From NCBI GenBank assembly GCA_015075635.1, contig JABTUA010000002.1:310001-374000 (forward strand): a stretch of DNA of 64,000 bases. The letters run 5' to 3'. Shown here one piece after another: positions 40,263-49,471 of this stretch. The notes below the pieces were generated by a model that worked only from the letters and a program-made list of their open reading frames with translations, searched no databases and had not been told where the DNA came from. The position numbers and the translations under genes are program-made. Origin of the DNA: Polyangiaceae bacterium. Its GTDB lineage: Bacteria; Myxococcota_A; Polyangia; Polyangiales; Polyangiaceae. Position 1 is the first letter of the stretch. Every line of letters begins with the position of its first letter.

Positions 40263-40973
40263 ATGCGAGCGCGCTCTCTCTGGTTCCTCGGGTTGGCGGC
40301 CGTCGCGTGTGGCGGCGACAAGAACGACGGGCTCTACGGCGCGAGCTCCGGGGGCGCGGCGGGAAGCGGCGGCGCGGCGGGCGCGCCGGGAGGCAGCGCC
40401 GGGGCGGCGAGCGGCGGCGCGAGCTCGGGTGGCGCGAGCTCCGGCGGCGCGAGCTCCGGCGGCGCGAGCTCCGGCGGCGCGAGCTCCGGCGGCGCGAGCT
40501 CCGGCGGCGCGAGCTCCGGCGGCGCGGGCGGAGTGCCCAGCGGCGGCAGCGGTGGCGGCGGCGGGCTGCAAGGCACCAAGTGTTCCTCGAACAGCGAGTG
40601 CAAGCCGCTGGTCTGCAACTCCAAGCTCGACACCTGCCAGCCTCCGCTGCCCCTGGGCGGACCGTGTAACTTCGGCAGCGAGTGCCAGAGCGGGCTCTGC
40701 AACTCAAAGACCGACCAATGCGCCGTGCCGGCCCCGCTCGGGAGCCCGTGCAACTTCGGCAGCGAGTGTCAGAGCGGGCTCTGCAACTCCAAGACCGACC
40801 TGTGCGCCGTGCCTGCGCCGAACGGCACGCCCTGCAACTTCAACCCGGAGTGTCAGAGCGGGCTCTGCAACTCCAAGACCGACCTGTGCTCGGATCCGGG
40901 CGGCCCGGGAACGCCCTGCTTCTTCGCCTCGGACTGCAAGAGCGGGACGTGCTCGAACGGGCAGTGCACGTAG
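40263..40973 (+). CDS. Cys-rich repeat lipoprotein with GASSG tandem linker
   Basis: This 236-residue protein has a lipoprotein signal (lipobox AVACG), a linker with seven near-perfect ASSGG repeats, then four Cys-rich modules of the type CNFGSECQSGLCNSKTD, resembling Dickkopf/EB-type disulfide modules. It is probably exported and surface-exposed. The modules are nearly identical at DNA level. Confidence 0.82.
   Translation: MRARSLWFLGLAAVACGGDKNDGLYGASSGGAAGSGGAAGAPGGSAGAASGGASSGGASSGGASSGGASSGGASSGGASSGGASSGGAGGVPSGGSGGGGGLQGTKCSSNSECKPLVCNSKLDTCQPPLPLGGPCNFGSECQSGLCNSKTDQCAVPAPLGSPCNFGSECQSGLCNSKTDLCAVPAPNGTPCNFNPECQSGLCNSKTDLCSDPGGPGTPCFFASDCKSGTCSNGQCT
40412..40527 (+). repeat. 15-bp tandem repeat encoding GASSG
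   Basis: About seven copies of GGCGGCGCGAGCTCC lie inside the lipoprotein linker. Copies 2 to 7 are identical, so slippage could vary the linker length. Confidence 0.85.
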
Positions 40974-40977
40974 GCGA

Positions 40978-41988
40978 CTAATCGTCTTCGATCGGAGCGG
41001 CGTCGCCGACGATGGCTGCGCCCCAGCGCTTGGCGGTGGGCCGCTCGAGGGTGCGGGCCAGCTTGTCGCGCTGCTCGACCTTCAGGATGGCCAGGAGCGA
41101 CGAGATGTAGGCCACGCGGTCCGCCATGCGCGCCCGCGGGCCCCGGCCCAGGTCGAGCTTGGTGGCGTCGAAGGTGTCTTTCTCGAAGGCGGCGGCCAGC
41201 GCGCGCATGCGCTTGGCCTGCGCCTCGCGCACCGCCTTGTTGCGTGACTCCGTCTCGAAGCGCGCCAAGACCGGCGCGACGCGCTTCTGCTGCGCCTCGT
41301 CGAGCCCGAGCAGCGAGGTCACGCGGGCCTGCCGGCGTTTGGCGCGGTCGCTCTGCTTGGCCTTGTCGGCGGCCGTTGGCGGCTTCGGTGGCTTCTTCGG
41401 CGCCTTGGCCTCCTTGGCGGCCTTCTCCGCGGCGCTCGGGTACTTCTGGCGGAGCGCGTCGGCCAGGTCCTTTCTCTGCTCGGGTTCGAGCAGGGCGTGA
41501 AGCTCGTTCAGCGCAGCCGCCTCGGCCTCGTGCCGGGCCTTGGCGATGCGCTCCAGCGTCGCGTAGTGCGGGCTCAGCTTGGTCTCGACGATGCGCCCCG
41601 TCTTCACTCCGTCGAGCACCGCCGCGAAGAGCTCCTTCAGCGCGGCCTTCGTGTCCTCTTCTTCCGGCGGAGGCGTCCAGAGCTTCTCCTCGATGGCGTC
41701 GAGCTTGCTCTTCTGCTCGTCGGACAGGTCCAGGCGCTGCGCGCGGGTGAAGAGCTCGCCGACCAGGCCGCGGCGCTGGACCGGCCGGGGTTTCTCGGCT
41801 GCAGCGGCGGCGGAGCCCGAAGGCGCCGGCGCCGCGGAAGCCGCCGCGCTGGCCGACGGCAGCGGCGCCTCGAAATCCACCAGCGGCGCCGAGGCGCCGA
41901 CCGCGGCGCTGGCACTCGCTGCGCCGGCCTCCGGCTTCGTGCCCTTGTCGCAGGCGAGCGGGAGCCCCAACAGGAGCGCAAGTGTCAT
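40978..41988 (-). CDS. Spy/CpxP-like LTxxQ-repeat lipoprotein
   Basis: This 336-residue protein has a lipoprotein signal (LPLACDK), an Ala/Ser/Pro linker, and a helical Arg/Lys/Ala-rich body. At least four segments fit the LTxxQ pattern of the Spy/CpxP family: LDLSDEQKSKLDAI, LEPEQRKDLADAL, LGLDEAQQKRVAPV and LKVEQRDKLARTL. In enterobacteria such proteins are periplasmic chaperones or envelope-stress sensors. A Lys/Pro-rich insert (KAPKKPPKPP) lies mid-protein. It is convergent with the preceding lipoprotein gene, 4 bp apart. Confidence 0.75.
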   Translation of the reverse strand: MTLALLLGLPLACDKGTKPEAGAASASAAVGASAPLVDFEAPLPSASAAASAAPAPSGSAAAAAEKPRPVQRRGLVGELFTRAQRLDLSDEQKSKLDAIEEKLWTPPPEEEDTKAALKELFAAVLDGVKTGRIVETKLSPHYATLERIAKARHEAEAAALNELHALLEPEQRKDLADALRQKYPSAAEKAAKEAKAPKKPPKPPTAADKAKQSDRAKRRQARVTSLLGLDEAQQKRVAPVLARFETESRNKAVREAQAKRMRALAAAFEKDTFDATKLDLGRGPRARMADRVAYISSLLAILKVEQRDKLARTLERPTAKRWGAAIVGDAAPIEDD

Positions 41989-42091
41989 CGACCGGTGTGT
42001 GCGCGGCCCCACGCCGGGACGAGAGCACACACGCCGCGCCGTCGCAACGGGGTCGAGTCGGCCGCTCCGAGCCGCTATCATCGGCCGGCTG

Positions 42092-42232
42092 ATGCAGTCG
42101 AATCCATCCATCGTCGTCGTCAGCCAACCGTTCCTGTCCCGGGAGCAGTGCGAGGAGCTGGTGCGGATGGAACGCGGGGAACGAGCGCGCACCGCGCTGG
42201 TCGGCTGGCTCCACGGGCCGCCGCTCGGATGA
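42092..42232 (+). CDS. 46-codon ORF overlapping the barrel gene, possible gene remnant
   Basis: This short frame (QSNPSIVVVSQPFLSREQC, EELVRMERGE) resembles the N-terminal start of 2OG-Fe(II) oxygenases (FLSxEECxELI) and then stops. Its TGA overlaps the ATG of the following gene as ATGA. It may be a truncated oxygenase gene or a small leader ORF coupled to the barrel gene. Confidence 0.4.
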   Translation: MQSNPSIVVVSQPFLSREQCEELVRMERGERARTALVGWLHGPPLG

Positions 42233-43437
42233 CGGGCTTCATGCACCCCCGCCCGCTCACTCTCCTGCTCGCCGCGCTCTTCGGCACCGTCCTCGCGCGC
42301 GCCGAACCCCGCCCCACGCTCGACGACTTCTACGATCGCACGCGCAGCCGGGCCGAGGGTTTCTCGGACTGCCTCGGCTACTGCGACGGTGAGACGCTGG
42401 CCGCGTTTTTGGTAGGCGCGCAGCTCGCCGACCCGACCACGGACGCCGTGCAGCGACGTGTGGCCTACGGCGGCCGGTTCGGCGTCGATCTGGGCGTGTT
42501 CTTCGGCCGCTACGACGTCGCGCGCAGCAAGCTCTGGGCGGACGTCTTGCGCGTGCCCGACGTGAACGAGACGGTCACCGACCTGGCGTGGAAGAACACC
42601 TGGTTCTGGTCCTCCGTGGAGCCCGACGACACCGGCGTGCACCTCTCGTTCGACAGCCTGCTCGCGAAGCGCTCGGAGCTGGAGCCGTCGGATCTGGCGG
42701 AGCTCCAGCTCGTGCCGTACCGGAGCGTCGACCTCGAGCTCGAGCTGGCGCCGGTGGGGCCGAAGATCGACAAGGACGCGTTCATCGCGCTGCCGCTCGG
42801 CGCCGCGACGCGCCTGCGCTGGGCCGAGAGCGGCGAGGTGCTGGAGCGCCGCGGGAGCTTCTCCGGCGCCCTAGCGTTCCGCGGCTTCCCGAAACGGGTC
42901 CGCCACCATTACCAGCTCGATGCATTGCGCGTGAAGCGCACGGCCTGGGAGGTCGTGGGTGGCGACGCGACGGCATGGAGCGTCTCCTCCGGCTACCAGC
43001 GGCTCTCGCCGGACGTGGACTGGCTGCAGATCTGGCTGCTCGCGGGCTACGCTTGGAACGAAGGCCGGAACGAGAAGCGCGGCTTCTTGGCGCAGCTCGG
43101 CGCCGAGACGCGCTTCCCCCTCGAGTCCGGCGAGCTCGAGCTCGGGCCGATGTACGAGGCCCACTTCGTGCTCGATCAACGCACGGCCGAGTTCGCGCGG
43201 GTTCACGAGGTCCGGCTCTACTACCGGCAGCGCTGGGGCATCGTGCGCTGGGGGCTCGCCTATCAGGGCGTGGCGCTCGAAGACCTGGCGAAGCTCCACG
43301 CGCTCACGCCCGAGCTCGGAGTGCGTCTGCTCGGGCTCGACCTGGGTCTTCGCTATCGCTTCGCCGTGGTGCGCGACGAACGCTTCCCGGGCATGCCGGA
43401 GAATCGCTTCAACGCCATGCTGGACTTTCTGTTCTGA
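42229..43437 (+). CDS. Secreted beta-rich, probable outer-membrane protein
   Basis: This 402-residue protein has a signal peptide (LTLLLAALFGTVLARAEP) and many amphipathic beta strands rich in Tyr/Trp/Arg (LELELAPVGPK, WLQIWLLAGYAWN, VHEVRLYYRQRWGIVRWGLAY). It ends with strand-like LGLRYRFAVVRDERF and a terminal Phe (MLDFLF), as in outer-membrane barrels. No family is recognised. The ATG at 42229 or the one at 42241 could be used; the former overlaps the upstream mini-ORF. Confidence 0.78.
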   Translation: MTGFMHPRPLTLLLAALFGTVLARAEPRPTLDDFYDRTRSRAEGFSDCLGYCDGETLAAFLVGAQLADPTTDAVQRRVAYGGRFGVDLGVFFGRYDVARSKLWADVLRVPDVNETVTDLAWKNTWFWSSVEPDDTGVHLSFDSLLAKRSELEPSDLAELQLVPYRSVDLELELAPVGPKIDKDAFIALPLGAATRLRWAESGEVLERRGSFSGALAFRGFPKRVRHHYQLDALRVKRTAWEVVGGDATAWSVSSGYQRLSPDVDWLQIWLLAGYAWNEGRNEKRGFLAQLGAETRFPLESGELELGPMYEAHFVLDQRTAEFARVHEVRLYYRQRWGIVRWGLAYQGVALEDLAKLHALTPELGVRLLGLDLGLRYRFAVVRDERFPGMPENRFNAMLDFLF

Positions 43438-43450
43438 TATCCTGAGCGCC

Positions 43451-44089
43451 ATGAGCCCGACCGACGACCGCGCCGCGGTGCTGCGCCGCCGCGCCTTGTT
43501 CCTGGGCTCGACGCTGGCCGCGCTCGGGAGCTGCCAGAAGGGCGGAGCGCCCGCGGAGACGGCGCAGGGTCCGGTCGTCGCGGTGCCGGAGGGCGAGGCC
43601 GAGGACGCCGGGGTGGACCCCGACGCGGCGACGCTCCCAACTCGGGAAGCGGGCCCGCGCCCGCGAGGCAACCTGCCTTCCCTGGAGATCCCGGCGGGGA
43701 TCAGCGAGACGGCCCGGAGCAACTACGAGAACCTCGTGGCGCGCATGACCCGCGCTCACGGCGTGCTCGACGAGATCGAGAGCATGGCGCCGAAGTGCAG
43801 CATGACCGCCTGCGAGGACAAGTGGGCGCTCGTCGCCAAGAAGCTCTTCGAGCTCGAGGACTCCTTCGGCTTCTTCTACGGCTGCGAAGGCTCGAGCGAG
43901 CAGGCCAAGGCCTTCGCCGTGCGGCAGAAGGAGCACATGGACTTCTACCAGGCCCGGCGCAAGGACGTGGAGACGTGGCTCACGGGCCTGCTCGGCGAGC
44001 AGGGCTGGGCGCGCTTGCAGGAGCTGCTCGAGCAGGAGCGCTTCGCCAACCCGCGCCCCTGCCTGAGCATCGCCTGCATGGACTGGTGA
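43451..44089 (+). CDS. Twin-arginine-like lipoprotein, unknown function
   Basis: This 212-residue protein begins with RRRALFLGSTLAALGSC, a lipoprotein signal with a Tat-like Arg pair, then an acidic linker and a helical domain with four conserved-looking cysteines (KCSMTAC, CEG, CLSIAC). It starts 13 bp after the barrel gene and is probably co-transcribed. No family is recognised. Confidence 0.75.
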   Translation: MSPTDDRAAVLRRRALFLGSTLAALGSCQKGGAPAETAQGPVVAVPEGEAEDAGVDPDAATLPTREAGPRPRGNLPSLEIPAGISETARSNYENLVARMTRAHGVLDEIESMAPKCSMTACEDKWALVAKKLFELEDSFGFFYGCEGSSEQAKAFAVRQKEHMDFYQARRKDVETWLTGLLGEQGWARLQELLEQERFANPRPCLSIACMDW

Positions 44090-44092
44090 GCG

Positions 44093-44626
44093 TCAGCCGC
44101 CGAAGCGACGCCAGGTCGGACCCGGGTGGCTCTCGCCGCACGCCTCCGCCGCTGCGAGCTCCACCGCCTCCAGGATCTGCGTGTAGCCGGTGCAGCGGCA
44201 GAGATTCCCGGACAGCGCCTGCTTGATCTCGTCGCGCGTCGGTCGAGCGTTCTTGCCGAGCAAGGCCTTGGCCGACAGGATCATGCCCGGCTGGCAGAAC
44301 CCGCACTGGAGCGCGCCCGAGCGATCGAAGGCGTCTTGTACGGGGTCGACGCCGCTACCGCCGGCCTTCTTGTGCAGCGGCGTCAGTCCCTCGATTGTGA
44401 CGATCTTCTTGCCCTCGGCCGTAGCCGCGAGCGTGAGGCAGGCGAGCACCGGCTCGCCGTTCATCAGCACCGTGCACGCGCCGCAGTCGCCCTTGTCACA
44501 GCCCTGCTTGCTGCCGGTGAGCCCGAGCGAGTAGCGCAGGACCTCGAGCAAGGTCCAGTGCTCCGGCGCGGCCACCTCCACGGTGTCGCCGTTCACGTCG
44601 AGCTTCAGGCTGCGCAGGCGGGGCAT
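44093..44626 (-). CDS. [2Fe-2S] small subunit of a xanthine oxidase-family enzyme (HcrC/CoxS-like)
   Basis: This 177-residue protein has the plant-ferredoxin domain with GCDKGDCGACTVLMNGEPVLAC (first cluster) and the C-terminal four-helix domain with CGFCQPGM and NLCRCTGY (second cluster). It is the electron-transfer gamma subunit of molybdenum hydroxylases. The alpha and beta subunits at 22043-25424 lack an adjacent gamma, so this lone gene is the natural partner despite lying 19 kb away (inference). Length is normal. It is divergent from the Sel1-repeat gene. Confidence 0.93.
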   Translation of the reverse strand: MPRLRSLKLDVNGDTVEVAAPEHWTLLEVLRYSLGLTGSKQGCDKGDCGACTVLMNGEPVLACLTLAATAEGKKIVTIEGLTPLHKKAGGSGVDPVQDAFDRSGALQCGFCQPGMILSAKALLGKNARPTRDEIKQALSGNLCRCTGYTQILEAVELAAAEACGESHPGPTWRRFGG

Positions 44627-44713
44627 GCTCCGGAGGTTTCGTGATGCGGCGCGGCCGGGGCGTCAACTCGTGCGCGCTTGGCGTGGGCCGAGGAGCCTGT
44701 TACGACGCAGCCC

Positions 44714-46582
44714 ATGAGGAACCTTCGGGGAGGACTCCCGGTACTGGGCCTGCTCGCTCCGATCGGCTGCGGCGGCGGCGCCCACCACGAGGCGATGCGG
44801 CCGGAGCAGCCCACCGCCGCCGAGGCCACGGGTCGCACCAGCATCCCTGCGGTCGATGGTCCGGCGAGCCCACTGGTCGTAGACTGGAAGGCGGAGCAGC
44901 GCGCTGATCTGGAGGAAGCCATCCACGACGGGATCGCGGTCGTGGCCTGGGACGACAAGGGGCTCCGCCTGCTGAAGCGCTGCAAGGTGACCGGCAACTA
45001 CGGCTACCTGCCGGTGCAGGTGAAGACGGACGTGGTCCGGCTGGAGACGGCGGACGACGTGCAAGCTTCGCTCCCGCTCGGAGGTCTGGGCATCGTCGGC
45101 AAGATCGGCGGCGAGTTCTCCAAGGGCACGACCCTCGACATCGCCCTGGCCATGGTCGGCAAGCGGCGCACGACCTGGAACGACGTCACGAAGGACGAGC
45201 TCGAGGGCAACTGTGACGGAGCGTCGCACTACGTGCGCGCCATCCTGGTCGGCGCCTTCGCGATGAAGACGGGCACCCGGGCCAAGGCGGCCGCCGCGGT
45301 CGAGATTTTCGGTGCCGGGACGAGCGGCGAGAGCTCGAGCGCCAAGGACGTCGCCACCACCGACGGCAAGCTCTCGGCCTGCGACGGCGCCACGGGTGAG
45401 GAGTCCAAGCCGCCGAGCCAGTGCGCGGCGATCCTGCGGCTGGAGCTCGAGCCCATCGCCAAGCAAGGGAGCGGCAAGAAGGAGGCCGCCACGCCCGCCG
45501 CGAAGGAAGAGCCGGAGGTGAAGGCCGAGGCGGTCGAGGGATGCCCGCCCGGTTTCGTCTTCTCCGGCGGGGCGTGCAAGAAGGGTGGCGCCGATCGCCC
45601 GCACGCCTGCCAGCCGACGGACGGCAAGGACTGCGAAGCGCAGTGCGGCAGGGGCGACGCGACGAGCTGCGATCGCCTGGGCTCGCTGATCCTCGCGGGC
45701 AAGCTGGGCCCACCCAACCCCGAGAAGGCCCACGCCGCCTTCGAGAAGTCCTGCAACGCGGGCTACGCCAACGGCTGCGCGAACCTCGGCATCCGCTACC
45801 TGTACGGCAAGGATCGCGATCCGGCGAAGGCGATGACGCTGATGGAGAAGGCCTGCACGGCGGGCAGCGCACGCGCCTGCGACGCGGCGGGCTACGCGGC
45901 GCTGAAGGGACAGGCGGGGCCGAAGGACGCGGCCCGAGCGTTGAAGCTCTTCGTCCGGGGCTGCGAGGGAGGCAGCTTCCAGGCTTGCACGAACGCTGGC
46001 TTCCTCTACGCCGGGGGCGGCGGCGCGGCGGTGCCCCGCGACGACAAGAAGGCGCTCGAGTACGGGCGTCGCGCCTGCTTCGGCGGGGACGCCCCCGCCT
46101 GCGGCAACGCAGGCTACAAGATCGAGCTCGGGCAGTCCGTGTCCCCCGACCCGAAGCTCGCGCTCGCGCTCTACGAGCGGGGCTGCCGGCTGGACCCCGG
46201 GCAGTGTTTCCGCAGCGGGCTCCTCTACACGACCGGCGCGAAGGATCTGAAGCGCGATCCGGACAAGGCCAAGGCCCTGCTCGCCCGCGCGTGCCAGAGC
46301 GGGACCGGCACGGAGGTCATCGCCTGCGTCGCGTCGGAGGTGCTGTTCAGCAGCGTGAAGGAGCCCGAGCCCGCGGGTCTGATCCACACCATCTCGACCA
46401 TGAAGCCGCAGTGCGAGACCAAGGAGGGCCGCGCTTGCACCTTCCTCGGCATCGCAGAGTTCGGCATGGGCAAACGCAAGCCCGCCATCGACCACCTCCG
46501 AGATGCCTGCAAGTACAAGGACCCGCTCGGCTGCGTCCTCGCCGAGGCCTTCGAGAAGGCCCGGCCGCCCAAGGCGCCGTGA
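44714..46582 (+). CDS. Sel1-repeat lipoprotein with unrecognised N-terminal domain (paralogue 1)
   Basis: This 622-residue protein has a lipoprotein signal (LLAPIGCGG), a globular domain at about 45-200 (ADLEEAIHDGIAVVAWDDKGLRLLKRC, TWNDVTKDELEGNCDGASHYVRAILVGAFAM), a short Lys/Ala linker and then Sel1-like repeats from about 300 (AHAAFEKSCNAGYANGCANLG and similar). Each repeat carries a Cys pair, typical of Sel1 proteins of the HcpA type. The N-terminal domain is shared with the gene at 50894-53686. The function is unknown; Sel1 repeats mediate protein contacts. Confidence 0.85.
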   Translation: MRNLRGGLPVLGLLAPIGCGGGAHHEAMRPEQPTAAEATGRTSIPAVDGPASPLVVDWKAEQRADLEEAIHDGIAVVAWDDKGLRLLKRCKVTGNYGYLPVQVKTDVVRLETADDVQASLPLGGLGIVGKIGGEFSKGTTLDIALAMVGKRRTTWNDVTKDELEGNCDGASHYVRAILVGAFAMKTGTRAKAAAAVEIFGAGTSGESSSAKDVATTDGKLSACDGATGEESKPPSQCAAILRLELEPIAKQGSGKKEAATPAAKEEPEVKAEAVEGCPPGFVFSGGACKKGGADRPHACQPTDGKDCEAQCGRGDATSCDRLGSLILAGKLGPPNPEKAHAAFEKSCNAGYANGCANLGIRYLYGKDRDPAKAMTLMEKACTAGSARACDAAGYAALKGQAGPKDAARALKLFVRGCEGGSFQACTNAGFLYAGGGGAAVPRDDKKALEYGRRACFGGDAPACGNAGYKIELGQSVSPDPKLALALYERGCRLDPGQCFRSGLLYTTGAKDLKRDPDKAKALLARACQSGTGTEVIACVASEVLFSSVKEPEPAGLIHTISTMKPQCETKEGRACTFLGIAEFGMGKRKPAIDHLRDACKYKDPLGCVLAEAFEKARPPKAP

Positions 46583-46661
46583 CTTGAGATCGGTCAAGCC
46601 GAGACCGTTTCCTGACAGAGCGTGACCCGATGCTGGCAGCGCGGTCGATAGCGTGCCGCGC

Positions 46662-48527
46662 ATGGCGAACAAGCTGCTCCTGACCAGTGTGATCCGTCCT
46701 TTTGGCGGGCCGGGCGAGGGCGACAGCGTCGGCGCCGAGCTGTTTCACGCGCAGGTCACCCGCGCCCAGGGGCCCTTCAGCCTACGGCAGGTGATCCGCG
46801 TCTGGGCCATCGACTATCTGGCCGAGAACGTCGAGGCGCCGACGGTGACCCTGCACTACCCCTCGCGGCGCGAGCTCATCCGTGAGCTCCGGAGCGGCGG
46901 CTACACCCACGTGGGCATCAACTTCGTGGTCGCCACCTTCCACAAGGTCCGCGAGATGGTGCCGCTCATCCGCCGCTATGCTCCGGACGCGAAGATCATC
47001 CTGGGCGGATACGGCACGGTGCTGCCCGACGAGGTGCTCGCGCCCTTTGGCGACGCGATCTGCCGCGAGGAGGGCGTCGGCTTTCTGCGCCGCACGCTCG
47101 GCGAAGATGAATCGAGAGCCGTGCGCCATCCGCACGCGCCCATCCCCAGCGTGTCGGTGCTGGGCTTCCAGCTCCGCGCCGTGGTCGGTCACGTCACCGC
47201 CGGGCTCGGCTGCTCGAACGGCTGCGACTTCTGCTGCACGTCGCACTTCTTCAAGCAGAAATACGTGCCGTTCAGCCAGAGCGGCCGCGACATCTACGAG
47301 TCGCTGCTCGAGACGCGCCGGCGCGCCGAGGCGGAGGGCACGACGATGAACGGCTTCATCGTCATCGACGAGGACTTCTTCCTGCACCGGCGCCGGGCCC
47401 GGGAGTTCCTCGACTGCGTGCGCGAGGGAGGCGAGTCCTTGAGCCTGATGGGCTTCGGCAGCGTGCGCGGCCTGTCGCAGTTCAGCGCCCGCGAGATCGG
47501 CGAGATGGGCTTCGATCTGGTGTGGAACGCCTTCGAGGGCGCGAGCGCCGGCTACCGCAAGCAGCAAGGCAAGAGCTTCCCCGAGCTCTACGCCGATCTG
47601 AAGAGTGTGGGCTGCGGTCAGCTCACCAGCATGATCATCGGCTTCCCGTACCAGACCGAGGCCACCATCTGGAGCGAGCTCGAGGAGCTGATGGCGCTCG
47701 AGCCGGGCCTCACGCAGTGCCTGATCTACTTCGCCTTTCCGGGCACGCCCTTCCACGAGCAGGTGATCGCCGAAGGGCGTTACCACTCGCGCTTCAAGAG
47801 TGCGCCGGATCTGCGCCGCTGGGACGGCTTCGCGATGCACTTCGACCACCCCAACTTCGAGACGCCCGAGGCCGTCGAGGCCATCCAGCGCGCCATCTAC
47901 GCGGAGGACTTCCGGCGCCTGGGGCCGAGCCCGCTGCGCCTGGCGCGGGTCTGGCTGACCGGTTACGAGAACCTCCGGAACGACGAGAACCCGCTGCTCA
48001 GAAAGCGCGCCGAACGCCTGCGCGAGGACGTGCGCAGCGCGCTGCCCGTGACCAGCGCCGCCATCGCCTTCGCACCCAGCGACGCGGTGCGCGAGCGCGC
48101 GAAGCAGCTCCGAGCCGACATCATCCGCCTGACCGGCGAGCTCTCGGCGGAAGACCACGTGAAGAGCGCGGGAGCGCCGGTCCTGTACCTGGCCGCGCGG
48201 GCCGCGCGCGCGCTCGGCCTGGGGCAGCAGCCGGGGTTGCTCCGCACCGAGCACCGCCACAACGGTCGCGACGGCGCCAAGGCGCACGAGGTGTTCCGGC
48301 TGCAGGGAGGCAAACACGCCGGGCTCGGCCGCGTGCTGCTCGAGGACGTCGCGGAGAACGTCCGGCGCCTGGTGGAGCGGCGCCGGCCTCAGCTGGGACG
48401 GCAGGAGCTGGCCGCGGTCACGACCCAGCCGCAGCCGATGCAGCGCTCGCTGCCGCTGGTGCCCAGCCCGCGACCGATGCACGCGTGCGGCAGGCAACTG
48501 GCGGAGGAAGCCGTAGCCGCCGAGTGA
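46662..48527 (+). CDS. B12-binding-type radical SAM enzyme
   Basis: This 621-residue protein has an N-terminal cobalamin-binding-like Rossmann domain (about 55-150: HVGINFVVATFHKVREMVPLI, ILGGYGTVLPDE) although the DxHxxG histidine motif is not evident. The radical SAM cluster motif is CSNGCDFC at 184-191, and a barrel region includes FIVIDEDFFLHRRRA and GFPYQTEATIWSELEELMAL. The C-terminal 130 residues are helical. The family includes methyltransferases and cyclases; the substrate is unknown. It follows the Sel1 gene on the same strand after an 80-bp gap. Confidence 0.85.
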   Translation: MANKLLLTSVIRPFGGPGEGDSVGAELFHAQVTRAQGPFSLRQVIRVWAIDYLAENVEAPTVTLHYPSRRELIRELRSGGYTHVGINFVVATFHKVREMVPLIRRYAPDAKIILGGYGTVLPDEVLAPFGDAICREEGVGFLRRTLGEDESRAVRHPHAPIPSVSVLGFQLRAVVGHVTAGLGCSNGCDFCCTSHFFKQKYVPFSQSGRDIYESLLETRRRAEAEGTTMNGFIVIDEDFFLHRRRAREFLDCVREGGESLSLMGFGSVRGLSQFSAREIGEMGFDLVWNAFEGASAGYRKQQGKSFPELYADLKSVGCGQLTSMIIGFPYQTEATIWSELEELMALEPGLTQCLIYFAFPGTPFHEQVIAEGRYHSRFKSAPDLRRWDGFAMHFDHPNFETPEAVEAIQRAIYAEDFRRLGPSPLRLARVWLTGYENLRNDENPLLRKRAERLREDVRSALPVTSAAIAFAPSDAVRERAKQLRADIIRLTGELSAEDHVKSAGAPVLYLAARAARALGLGQQPGLLRTEHRHNGRDGAKAHEVFRLQGGKHAGLGRVLLEDVAENVRRLVERRRPQLGRQELAAVTTQPQPMQRSLPLVPSPRPMHACGRQLAEEAVAAE

Positions 48528-48561
48528 GGTGGGCGAGCTCTCGACCTCAGCCCCGCTCGGT

Positions 48562-48589
48562 CAAAGACCACCAAGGGCATCCCGTGCAC
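48562..48589. repeat. 28-bp inverted repeat, left arm
   Basis: Inverted copy of 49354-49381 with 26 of 28 positions matching. It lies in the 327-bp interval between the radical SAM gene and the truncated nuclease gene. That interval otherwise holds only the hairpin at 48586-48611. Confidence 0.8.
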
Positions 48590-48611
48590 GCCCGTTTGTT
48601 TGCGGGCGTGC
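48586..48611 (+). terminator. Hairpin downstream of the radical SAM gene
   Basis: Arms GCACGCCCG and CGGGCGTGC are perfect over 9 bp with an 8-nt T-rich loop, about 60 bp after the stop at 48527. No T-run follows, so Rho-independent termination is uncertain. Confidence 0.4.
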
Positions 48612-48854
48612 GAGCAGCGTTTCAGCGTACGGTGACTTGAAGGAAAGAGCATCGAGACGTCGATTTCTCTTGGCGCAATTTCGAGCGACTCGCGCTCGCG
48701 TTCGACGACCACGCGGGTGATGGCCTCTCGCTCGCGCGTCGTGGCCTGCTCGCGCGCGTTCGCGTGCGCGACGACGCGCGACGCGTTCTGGTGCTCGAAA
48801 CGCGCTCAGCGTGTCAGCAGCGAGCTCGAAAAATCGCGTGATATGCGAGAAAGC

Positions 48855-49320
48855 ATGAACGCGCTCTCTTCGGTCTCCGATCACGAGCTCCGCGAGCGGC
48901 TCTCTGCCGCCGTGAGCTCGGAGCGGTCGGCGTGCGCCAACGTCATCTTCCACCTGGCAGAGCTCGACCGCCGAAAGCTCTACCTGTACGATGCGTGTTC
49001 CTCCCTCTTCGCCTATTGCACCGAGCGTCTCGGGTACTCCGGGGACGGCGCGACCAAGCGTGTCCGCGTGGCCCGCCTGGTCCAGCGGTTCCCCCAGGTG
49101 CTCGACGAGCTCGCCAGCGGTGATCTCCACCTGACGGGGCTGTTCCTCCTCTCCGGCCACCTGACGGAAGACAACGCCGCGCAGCTCCTCGCGGAGGCGC
49201 GAGGAAAGTCGAAACGACAGCTCGAAGAGCTGCTCGCCCGGTGGTTCCCGCGACCGGCCGTGCCGCCGACCATCACCCCGGTCACGCCCGAGCCGGTGCA
49301 GGGGCAATTGTCCACATGGT
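48855..49320 (+). pseudogene. Truncated HNH endonuclease-type gene (N-terminal part only)
   Basis: About 150 codons match the N-terminal helical domain of myxobacterial HNH nucleases of the DUF222/13E12 kind: LSSVSDHELRERLSAAV, CSSLFAYCTERLGYSGDGATKR, LHLTGLFLLSGHLTEDN and KSKRQLEELLARWFPRP. The reading continues into Arg-rich, non-homologous sequence at about 49310, just before the left end of the transposase region. The HNH catalytic C-terminus is missing, so it is taken as disrupted by the insertion. Confidence 0.7.
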
Positions 49321-49353
49321 CCGGGGCAGGTAATCCGGCTCGTCGAATGGGGT

Positions 49354-49381
49354 GTGCACGGATTGCCCTTGGTGGTCTTTG
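49354..49381. repeat. 28-bp inverted repeat, right arm at transposase 5' side
   Basis: Partner of 48562-48589. It lies immediately after the truncated nuclease gene and may be one terminal repeat of the insertion sequence. Confidence 0.75.
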
Positions 49382-49471
49382 TCAGCGGCAGCGCCGTGGG
49401 CACGCATGCGGACGAGGGAAAGGAGCTCATCTGTGCCTCGAACAGGTCGCACTCAACGCAGAGTCATCGGT

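Noticed and set aside
40412..40527. Regular 15-bp repeats considered as a CRISPR-like array
   Set aside because: Units are contiguous without spacers and encode a Gly/Ser linker in frame.
49354..49471. Start of the transposase at 49354
   Set aside because: The first 60 residues in that frame are Arg/His-rich and unlike the family; homologous N-terminal residues are in another frame from 49472.
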